NCBI RefSeq assembly: GCF_022539665.2
Contig: NC_081333.1
Location: forward strand, 6,570,971-6,634,970
DNA from: Daphnia carinata
Lineage: Eukaryota; Arthropoda; Branchiopoda; Diplostraca; Daphniidae
Direction: 5' to 3'
Length of the DNA stretch: 64,000 bases
Each line of letters begins with the position of its first letter. Positions within the stretch are counted from its first letter, which is position 1. The notes beneath the pieces were generated by a model. That model had not been told where the DNA came from. It worked only from the letters and a program-made list of their open reading frames with translations, and ran no database searches. Position numbers and translations under genes: made by a program. Shown in pieces: positions 56,111-64,000 of the stretch.

Positions 56111-57460
56111 ATGGGCAAAAATACGTCCTGCCCAAGCACACCGCCGTCATACGGTGATTACAAGAGCCACGCCGAAGGAAAGTTGGATATAATCGACGGT
56201 TTGCGTAATGCGGGTATTTTATAATGCTCACGAACCTTCGTCTGGAGCTCCTGTTCTCCCAGCATCGTTGCTCTGGATGTATCCTGCCGTTGGCGGCCGA
56301 CAGACACACAAATTTTATGGACTGCTCTCCGTGCCATTACTACCTGTGTAAATCGTCCGAACGTCATAAAATCCTTAGCGGACCTCGACAGGCCTATAGA
56401 GGAGTACTATTTAGGAAAATTAAGGCCTACTTGACCGCTCCCAGGACCAAGAACACCTCATGGGTGTTCCCACCAAGTTCACCTCATGGGTGGACCCGCT
56501 GCCACCTACAATGCTGTCCTCAACGGGTAGGATTATGGGAGGCTCGGGCCTGCCTGAGATTTATCTGCTGCCCAAGTCCTGACCTGTACCATTTGTTTCA
56601 CGACGTTGAAATAAAGTTTTATCGGGTCCCATCACGCATTTTTTCATTATCGCTTTAACCCCTCATTTCATTTTAATGCCCGCTCTAGCTGCATGTAGAC
56701 TGTAGAGTGCCGTACAGTCAATTCGTCTAAGTTTACCCGTCAACAATAAAGAATGGCCCTTAAAGAAAAAAGGAGGGCATTCGACTGAAGAAGAGCCCAA
56801 GCGAAGTATTGCAAATAATTTGAAAAAAAGGGAAAATGACGAAAGCAAAGCTAGTCGAGTATGCAACAAGAAAAATTGGCAGCCAGTTTTTTGTTAAGGT
56901 AAAGTATTCTGGATTTTTCATTATTTCTTCATTTAAATTCAGGGGAAACCTTGGCCACACAAAGTTGTTGGTTACTGCAACACGCCACTGGTCCGTTGTT
57001 CAAGACATTTCTTATGGTACATCTGCACATCTTTTGAGTACAGGTATTGATAGAGGCGAGCCACTTCATAAACCGCGAATGCAATGTCAGGTGGTGTAGA
57101 CACCATAATATTGCGTCAAACTACCTACATCTACCTTATATTTCGGTAAATATATTGATTCGAAGGGATACTTTTTAATTACATTTCACTATGTTGAATC
57201 TTTGAAGAATGTGTTGAATATAGTGCGACTAATAGAGGAAAAGTCGTTATCGGCGGTTTCAGAGATCTGCAGGCCGACAAATATTTTAGCGGGAACTGAT
57301 GTGATTTCAATAGTTATCTAAGATATGGAAAAATACTGCAAATTGTGGGCTCCTTGTAGCTGCCAATCAGGCCATCATGAGCTTAAATCACTATACTAGT
57401 TAGGCCATAACCTGTAGGTATTAAAAACGGAAAATATCGATGATCCTTTAGGAAACAAGT
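56111..57460. other. Unassigned part of block U, copy 3
   Basis: Equivalent of 4746-6120. It includes the MTKAKLVEYATRKIG frame at 56836, open as in copy 2, followed by a candidate intron (gtaaag to ttcag). No gene was recognised. Confidence 0.25.
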
Positions 57461-57608
57461 AAGCTTTATTTCTCACGTACTAATGGGCAGAAGATCAGAA
57501 AGAGTTAAAGCAATGAGAGTAAGAGGAGTACTAACCAGTGGTCTGATTTAAGTGCGGAGAAAAGTAAGGCATAACAAAAAATTAGCAATTGTAATTGCAA
57601 CACATACC

Positions 57609-57656
57609 GATATCGACGATCAATTCTAATGGGGAAGAGATAGAGACCTGAACTAT
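57609..57656. mobile_element. Remnant of a DIRS terminus
   Basis: tatcgacgatcaatt followed by agagatagagacctgaacta resembles the left end of the DIRS element (about 18337-18382) in the same order, with a few changes. No other part of the element is next to it, so it is an old fragment or a deletion product. Confidence 0.5.
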
Positions 57657-57764
57657 GTAATCCAGCCACCCATTCAATCAGAATGTGAATTTATGGTAAC
57701 TTGCTATAGGGCCAGAGTAAAGTGCGGACTGTATTATATAGGTAAAAATATTACAGTATCATAT

Positions 57765-58152
57765 TGTCGCGGGTGAAAAGGGAAGAGTGGTTATCTCTTC
57801 CCAGAGATGAGTCACCCGCTTCTTGGACCACGCTGCAGCCGTAGGATAGACGTCATCAGAAGAAATCTACCCATAAGAGGGAAACACGGAGATACGCATT
57901 CCGGAAGAGGTGTAATTTGTGCAACGCTATAAAATGCTGCCGCGAAACTCTTTTAAATGAGTCCTCATCAGAGAAGGAGCTCACGGAGTTGACTAAGCTC
58001 CGTTGGAGGAGTTCCCTGTGTTTCCTAGAGGTCTTCAGAGCTTCTCCGAGGGTAAAGTTTTATCCCTTTTTTGTCTTAGATAAATATTGTATTAGTTTAG
58101 GTCATCACTTGTTGCGTTATTCTTTCTTGTCACAGACAATACAAGTGTGACA
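57765..58152 (+). mobile_element. Candidate solo LTR
   Basis: Starts TGTCGCGGGTG and ends GTGTGACA, with the TG...CA ends of LTRs. It has a TATA-like ctataaaa at about 57927-57934 and possible poly(A) sequences near 58078. Length 388 bp is usual for Ty3-type LTRs. No matching target duplication was found (atat against ctaa) and no partner LTR is in the window. Confidence 0.45.
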
Positions 58153-58732
58153 CTAATTATCAAAAATAAAAATAAAAACTAATTTTAATTGAAAGCCAAC
58201 ATGCTTTATTTGAAAATATTAGAGGTGCAGTAATAGTAAAATGTTAGTTTTATCACGATTAGATTATGCACTAGGTAAAAATTTGTACAATGAAAGAAAA
58301 ATATTACAAAAAAATTAAGGCACTTGTGGCATTCCTAAGGGGATTTAAAATATTTATCAAATGAATAGTACGTTCTAGGGTAGATGAAAAATGCACTTTA
58401 TGACAGTTAAGAGGCAAACGGGCAACTCGGTACATGGATATGCTACATCTCTGTACAATACACTGACCTCGGACTGTTTTAGTACAGGGCTGCGGATTCC
58501 TGCCAAATTTTTTGAGCCAGTCCACGGCTAAAATTCCGCATACCCCACTTTAGTCTGACCCATTCGTTATATGCAACTTTAGGCTACAGGTTTATTCAAT
58601 GGCAAGTTAGCGGCTAAAAATTCAGAGACAGATATTGACGCACTCAGACGGTTAAATAGATGAGGAAGAGGATGAAAATGTCTGAGGCTAAATGGGTTGA
58701 TCACCTCCCCTTTGGCTCAGTTTTGCCTGTAG
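58153..58732. other. No gene seen
   Basis: AT-rich left half and a less AT-rich right half. A minus-strand frame of 73 codons (58304-58525) has no recognisable features. It ends at the acceptor of the Lasp-like exon. Confidence 0.3.
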
Positions 58733-59243
58733 ATAGCTAATAATGGTACTACCCAGCAACAACAGAGGCAGCATGCTCTTCACCTGCAGCAACAACGACA
58801 AGCAATGCAACAACAGCAAACAATGCAGCAACAACAGGCAATGCAGCAACAACATGGAATGCAACAGCAACAGGCAATGCAACAGCAACAGGCCTTACGG
58901 CATCAACAAACTGCGACGCAACAGAATGGCTATCCGGTGTCGGCCGGAATTTCAGCCGGTTGCCATCAGGCTGCTAATACACAGCCCCATAGCTCAGGGG
59001 TGATATTCTAATTATCATTTTTAATATTGCATTTAATTTAAAAATTTTGCCTTATTTCATAATTCAGTGATCGTACCGAGGCATGTATGACTACGATGCC
59101 GATGATGACGAAATTTTTCTTTCCGCGATGGCGATATTATCGTCGATTGCAAACCGATCGATGAGGGTTGGATGATGGGCACAGTTCTGAGGACAGGCAA
59201 TTCTGGAACGGTACCGGCAAACTACATCGAACCTATCAACTAA
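58733..59243 (+). pseudogene. Lasp: Lasp-like 3' exons: poly-Gln linker and SH3 domain (frameshifted)
   Basis: LASP proteins bind actin through LIM and nebulin repeats and end in an SH3 domain. After the acceptor at 58732 an exon encodes repeats of the type MQQQQ, then QNGYPVSAG. The second exon, after ttcag at 59067, encodes [14 protein letters not shown], the opening of a LASP-type SH3. About two extra T in a T run (near 59114) shift the frame, after which [16 protein letters not shown] and PANYIEPIN, followed by TAA at 59241-59243, complete the domain. Only the C-terminal third of the gene is here: no LIM domain or nebulin repeats are found upstream. The gene may be truncated, or its 5' part may lie elsewhere. 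An assembly error in the T run would restore the domain. Confidence 0.65.
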
Positions 59244-60107
59244 TATTTTCGATCTTTTTTTCCCATACCCCTGATCCTTTGGATCTCCATCCTTCATCCT
59301 TGGATCCCCTAATCCTTAGAAACCATCGTCCTTCCTGCACGCAACACATTTCAAATTTCGGTTTGTTTTCTTTATGGTTTTCATTTTTTATTTTTTTATT
59401 GCCAATAATAAAAATTAATAATCATAAATTTTTTTTCTACTTCAACAGAATTCCCGCAGCTAACACATCCGACACCTGGTGATATTTAGTATTGATCTTC
59501 AAATTACCATATTGCACTAAAAAAATGGCAGCTACGTCACATGCCCTTAAACATCTGAACATAGGGCGGCGGGGTTGTTTTTCCAAGGCTTGCTTTCGGG
59601 TATTCCATGTTCTTCGTGATGTTGTTTCTCATCAACTTGCATACATATGTGCCTTCTCTCCCCTTTCATTTTTATTCTTAACCTTAGCCACTAGCTATGG
59701 TCGGACGCAAGAACGTGACAACATTTTTTTTTGCCTTCTCCCCCTCCCCTTTATAAATGTTGGTAACATATCTAACTTATTTCTTGTTAACCAATCACTA
59801 GTTAATTAACGGTTTCACGTAAGGTTTGTATAATTAATCGCAGTTTTTTTTCTACCTACTTTTTGTTTTCACCATTCATTGCTTGAGAGTTTCGTTCTTT
59901 AGCTTCGTACTGATGAATCCGAATGTAAATTTTTGACGGTTTTTGACGGATAGAGAAAACAGATATCTAATTTGAAAGGATAGCGAAGAGAGGTATTGTA
60001 CGTTTCTCTTTCATTCGGAATACAAAAGAACAAGAGCACCTGAATAAAACCGAACATATTTTTCTTTAAAATAAATACCCTCAATGACGAGGTAAGTTTT
60101 CAGTTAC
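59244..60107. other. 3' flank of the Lasp-like exons; no gene seen
   Basis: Contains poly(A)-like signals (aataataaaa near 59405) consistent with a 3' UTR. Short frames on both strands have no recognisable domains. Confidence 0.35.
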
Positions 60108-61036
60108 CAGTGTAGAGTCTGCCAAAAGGCGTCCGGACGCTGCTGGCGGCATTGACGACAGTGCGTGAGAATGCGCCCGTCAGTGGATACGATGACGCAA
60201 ACGATCCTAAAATGTTGCTAGTCCCGATGGCGATCATCTCTTGACTGACATCAATGCGACTCCTTTTAGCTATCCATTTTCAATTCCACGTAATCCAAGA
60301 CATGATAAAAAAAAAAATAATAGAACATCATCTCCGTATGGCAGTGGCTTTGATATACCCTACATAATGATTTGGCAATTGCAATCGATTCAATTATGGT
60401 GACCAACATCGATTCAATTACGGCGACCAACGGAGAAATGTAGAGCGAAGAGCCTAGATTTTTGCAATTGTCCACGAAAGAGCATTTCTTCCCCTCTGCC
60501 TCAAACGAAAAGGGCGGCGCTCAGAAAGGAAGGAATCCGCTAGGAATCTCACCTAAATATACAAACGTTAGATATTTAAGGAAAATTTTGCCGACTAAAA
60601 GCTGCGGCACGTTTAACAAAATGCGTTATTTTTGAATGGCGAAATAGTATTGGTTTTGTTTTTGCAGGGGATTCGTTTAACTAAAAACATATTGGGATGT
60701 GCGTGCATTACCGGTTACGGTGAAAGGATAGCTATTCTGGCCAGGTTCACGCAGAGCGTAAGCCAAAATGGAAGCGGCGTTGATGACGATAGCGTTACGC
60801 GAGACCGAAATCAGCCAACATGTCTTTTTGACCCAATTTTGCCATCGCTTTCTTTCTCCTTCTTCACTCACTTTGACTTGATCAAGGACCTATCTTACGG
60901 GAAAAAAGATGTGAATCAATAGGTTGAAGTATCTTTCGCAATGCTTATACCCGAAGTAGAAGCAAAATAGCGATGGAGGCAAAACCGAAAACAGCATCCC
61001 ATTTTTTAGTTTCTTCAATGTGTTCAAATAGCGCTA
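60108..61036 (-). pseudogene. SLC26A11-like sulfate/anion transporter fragment
   Basis: SLC26 proteins carry sulfate, chloride and other anions across membranes. Minus-strand exons in family order: about 61036-60893 (HIEETKKWDAVFGFASIAI with an in-frame TAA after LLLLRV); about 60876-60700 (KKTCWLISVSRNAIVINAAS and onward); about 60475-60345 (LGSSLYISPLVAVIES, in which a 27-bp unit is duplicated so that a second IESIAIAK follows); and about 60263-60108 (IDVSQEMIAIGTSNILGSF, then SSYPLTGAFSRTVVNAAS and a GT donor). This covers only the middle of the transmembrane domain. Neither the N-terminus nor the C-terminal STAS domain is seen. Stop codon, duplication and missing ends indicate a relic. 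Confidence 0.65.
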
Positions 61037-61751
61037 TGCACATGCACAGCGGTATAAAATAAAATTTGCCGTTTGAATAAAAATGTTATCTAAACGCATC
61101 ACTTAAACGTCCATGTCTAGCAATAACCGATTACGAAACTTAAACTAAGGCTGACAGAAGAATTGGTAAAGTTTTCATAAACTTTATATTTTTTATGGCT
61201 AAACTATAGTAAACGAAAAATTATATTATCTGACTTATATTCCTTGAATTTATCGGTTTCCTTTTATCCGAATTCCTCGGTGCATCCTGTACGCCGGCAC
61301 ATTCCCCCTCCATTCCGTCCTATTTCCACGAAGATTTCCACGACATACCGTTCCACGTTCCAAGTTCACGATATACTCGGTGTCAAAAGTTGAGACTATA
61401 CTGGAGGAAGTAAGAGAAAGGTTTGGAAATTAAAAACTGGGAAGTGGGAACGTCACAGGGGTCTATGACCAAGTAAGAACCTGATGACAATGTAAGTTAC
61501 CCAATGGTACAGAACATCTGTAATTTAATTGTGACGAATTATTCTCCATATCCTTCCTGTTAGATGTCAATGGCAAATTTGCCATCTTAAGAGATTTTAT
61601 GTACCAATTCAACTCCAGGTAAGTGCAAGTTTTTAACATTAAAGAAGTCACAAAATATAATATTGCTTTCATCCACAGAGTTCTATATCCATTTATTGAA
61701 TGCTAAAGGTAAAGCTCTTTTTAAAAGAATAATACATCTCAATAACAATAA
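61037..61751. other. Upstream region of NUDT22; no gene seen
   Basis: AT-rich with several short frames and no recognisable domain. An additional 5' non-coding exon of NUDT22 could lie here (gt-containing words near 61620), but it cannot be shown from sequence alone. Confidence 0.3.
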
Positions 61752-62742
61752 ATGGATGAAAGAGCATTCAAAACACGAAATGGAACAGAAGGGGTTGAAA
61801 TAATAGACTTGGCTTGTCACAAAATACCTCTCCTCAGAAGCCAAATTCAAATAAATTTTTCTGATAGCTTTAGTAACAAATCTGATGCATGGATAGAAAA
61901 ATCTATCAAGTTAATATGGGATGAGAAATGCCAAGAAAACAACAGGCTGTACAATAAATCTAAATTTAGATTTGACAGTATTGCAATTTACAATGATCAC
62001 CAGGTTGTTATTAATCTGGGTCTTACCACATACATGGAATTAATAGGAACAAATTGTCATCCATTTGGGAAAGAACTGGTAGTGCATGGAATAAAGTGCT
62101 TCAAAAATGGTCGGTCGTGTTTAGCTGATCCGTTGGGCGTAGGATGTCTTTTGCTTACTGCAGATGATAAATTCCTTTTCTTGAAACGGGCAATGTGGAC
62201 CGGAGAAGACAAAGGAAAGCTAGACAGGCCAGGCGGTCATCCTGAACCTGATAATATTTCGTTAGCTATACAATCTTGGACAGAAGAAGAATGCCGGAAG
62301 CCAGAAAATTTACGTCGAATTCGAGATGAAATCTTCGATTCTGTGATACATGAAGTTCGCGATGAAGTCAATTTGCCGATGGAAACAATAAAAGATCCTG
62401 TACTTTTAGGAGTAATTCGTAGCCTAGAACGCTCTGGACGCCCAAGCGCGGAATTCCTTGTATGGTGAGTGTTTTACTTAGCAATGTCTTCTTTTCAGTT
62501 TTAACAATACACGGCGCTTAACCTTTTTCAGGTGCTCTTTGACGTCGGAGGAAGTAGAAGAGCTATATTCAAAAAACTGCCAGGCGGAGGCCGACGAATC
62601 GATAGGCATTGTCTTCATTTCGGAGGAAAATATCCGCAAGCAGGATTTAGAACAACACGTTTGGAACAATCTTACGGATGCTGCTTGTGGAGCAATCGAA
62701 CTCTACAGCCGTTCTTACTCGATTTCTCCAAATAAACATTGA
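61752..62742 (+). CDS. NUDT22: NUDT22-like Nudix hydrolase (complete, two exons)
   Basis: Human NUDT22 hydrolyses UDP-glucose and UDP-galactose to UMP and sugar-1-phosphate. Exon 1 (61752-62464) ends at a GTGAGT donor. Exon 2 (62532-62742) follows a Py-rich acceptor. The join keeps frame and gives 307 residues (human protein 303). Family marks: LGLTTYMELIGTN, LADPLGVGC, and the unusual Nudix box of this family, with DRPGGHPEPD (PGG begins about residue 160) separated by an insert from HEVRDEVNLPMET (His about residue 200). SAEFLVWCSLTSEEV then crosses the intron. The start was chosen as the first ATG of the frame, which gives the expected length. No damage is seen, and nothing next to it suggests a shared function. 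Confidence 0.92.
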
Positions 62743-63542
62743 TCTGAATACTGTCGCAACATATATCGTACTGAAACTGCTACAAGTACATTAAGCATTT
62801 ATTACAACCCAAATCATTTCGCTTTCAGTTAGTTATATACAAATAATGAGTAACTTTTATGTGGTGAATACTTAAAGAGTAAAAGGAATTGTAAAACAGT
62901 TACAATAAATATTTTTTTAACGTTTTTGTTAATTTTTGTTTTCTCGCTGCTGTAAATCAAAGTGTTCTAAAATTTTTAGAGCAAATGAATATCTTCTTCA
63001 TTAAAGCTGATGTTCAACGATTGCAGCGCAAATAATCATTTAATACTGATACTTCTTTATACGTTCCGTTTTGTTGGCCTTTATTATTTCCCAGTCTAAA
63101 ACCGCATTTCCACATGTAGAAAAAGTTTTATAAAACTGGACAAATGATATCCCGATATGGAGTATTGATGTAAAAAACTATGTTTTCAAATACTATAGCT
63201 TAGGAAATGTTCAAATGGAAAATTGGAACCCCTACTAATCAGAAAAACAAAAATGGGGATTGTAAGGAACATTGCACCCATGTGTTTTGAAAATTGTGAT
63301 TTTTGCCACGGACTTGATGGCATGGAATGAAGGACAACTTCATCGGTACAGTTCGGTCTTTTTCTTGCTTCACAGCATTCAATCCGTAAATGTTTGAAAG
63401 GTCCCAGACAACAGTTACGTATTCATTTATTTCAGTTTGAAAATACGTTTTATTATATGATGTTCAAACTACGCAGGACAAACATTTTATGGGAAGTGCA
63501 TAGAATCTAATATTCTTAACAAAAAAATCATGCTTTTATAAT
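62743..63542. other. 3' region of NUDT22 and spacer
   Basis: AATAAA words near 62731 and 62904 can serve as poly(A) signals for NUDT22. The rest is AT-rich with no supported gene up to the convergent gene at 63543. Confidence 0.45.
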
Positions 63543-63950
63543 TTACTTTTTGGCATATAGCCATTGCTTTCGTTTTACTTCATAACGCATACACAACTCA
63601 ATTTCACCAACGACGTACGCAACCAATCCACCGCGAATGCGGGTCACTTCCTGTAACACCAATGAAAATCCAGTACTGGTGACGTATTAAAGTGCAAACC
63701 ACTCCTTTTAGAGTGATTAGAAATTTGAAAATAATGGAAACAAGGCTTTACACATATATTAGTGCACAGCTGACCACGAAATTCGAACCCCATAACTAGT
63801 TTTCAAGTTGTTCAGCTTTACGATGATTACTGCTTTATGGTGTGGTAATTTCGAATGAAATAGAGGCAGAGAAGTACTAAATCCGGACGACTTCATGTAA
63901 TCATAGTTGACGTCGGGTTGATAGTGAGTTTCTTTCATAATGTCCAAATC
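63543..63950 (-). CDS. 3' exons of an unidentified minus-strand gene (partial)
   Basis: The last exon, 63650-63543, follows a good acceptor (gtgttacag) and reads EVTRIRGGLVAYVVGEIELC and onward, ending LYAKK and TAA. It is a compact 36-codon exon in phase 0. A preceding exon is likely within 63950-63760 (DIMKETHYQPDVNYDYMKSS). The two are not yet joined in a proved frame. The gene starts beyond the window. No family is recognised. Confidence 0.4.
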
Positions 63951-64000
63951 GTCAAATCCTTCTCTCAGCCGTATTCCTTTATTAGAACAGTGAGATGTTA

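Larger units (their letters stand above)
53644..57460. repeat. Tandem block U, copy 3 (truncated)
   Basis: Matches copy 2 closely from ADAM17 intron 7 to ggaaacaagt at 57451-57460, equivalent to about 29812-29821 of copy 2. It then stops abruptly, so copy 3 lacks the sulfotransferase and Gly/Tyr-repeat genes. Confidence 0.88.

Noticed and set aside
1..64000. CRISPR arrays, operons, rRNA or prokaryotic defence islands
   Set aside because: Spliced genes, poly(A) signals and eukaryotic transposons fill the window, and no regularly spaced short repeats were found.

Overview
This is eukaryotic, intron-rich, AT-rich DNA with no bacterial operons, rRNA or CRISPR. Short introns (about 60-90 bp, GT-AG plus a few GC-AG), ADAM17, WSCD-type sulfotransferase, THOC3, Lasp and NUDT22 homologues, a DIRS retroelement and many hAT-type elements point to an arthropod. 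A branchiopod crustacean such as Daphnia is my best guess, from gene content alone.

Layout. 1-144 is the end of an unidentified gene. 772-3784 is a complete 12-exon ADAM17/TACE metalloprotease gene. From its intron 7 onward the window becomes a large imperfect tandem array. Block U (3' half of ADAM17, a SINE-like repeat, a minus-strand WSCD-like sulfotransferase, a minus-strand secreted Gly/Tyr-repeat protein) occurs at about 2357-10920, 25968-34567 and, truncated, 53644-57460. Block H (palindromic MITE, a broken helical-repeat-type gene, a minus-strand two-HEPN-motif gene) occurs at about 11330-17690 and 43800-48315. Block T (THOC3/TEX1 WD40 pseudogene plus a tail) occurs as whole or partial copies at 17690-25960 and 48883-53643. 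The order U-H-T repeats twice and the third unit stops inside U.

Mobile DNA punctuates the array, often with its original target still readable. A complete 4.6-kb DIRS element (18307-22927) sits in a T tail without target duplication and carries the internal complementary region. A 6.2-kb hAT element (34827-40985, 8-bp TSD) is itself split by a 2.7-kb element with long inverted repeats (37321-40040, 8-bp TSD). Further elements at 11684-12056, 15184-16580, 16607-17127 and 47454-47897 are recognised because the other copy of the block lacks them.

Almost every duplicated gene is broken in every copy, usually by different lesions in each copy. Only the first ADAM17 gene looks intact. ADAM17 copies also show islands of dense synonymous divergence inside otherwise near-identical sequence, which suggests patchy gene conversion.

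Right of 57460 the DNA is single copy: a DIRS-end remnant, a possible solo LTR, relics of Lasp (Q-rich linker plus SH3) and of an SLC26A11-like anion transporter, an intact two-exon NUDT22 gene (61752-62742), and the 3' exons of an unidentified minus-strand gene. No gene here forms a pathway with its neighbours; the window is best read as a fast-evolving tandem duplication that has accumulated transposons. The best leads for unusual biology are the paired HEPN RNxxCH proteins and the ADAM17 mosaic.
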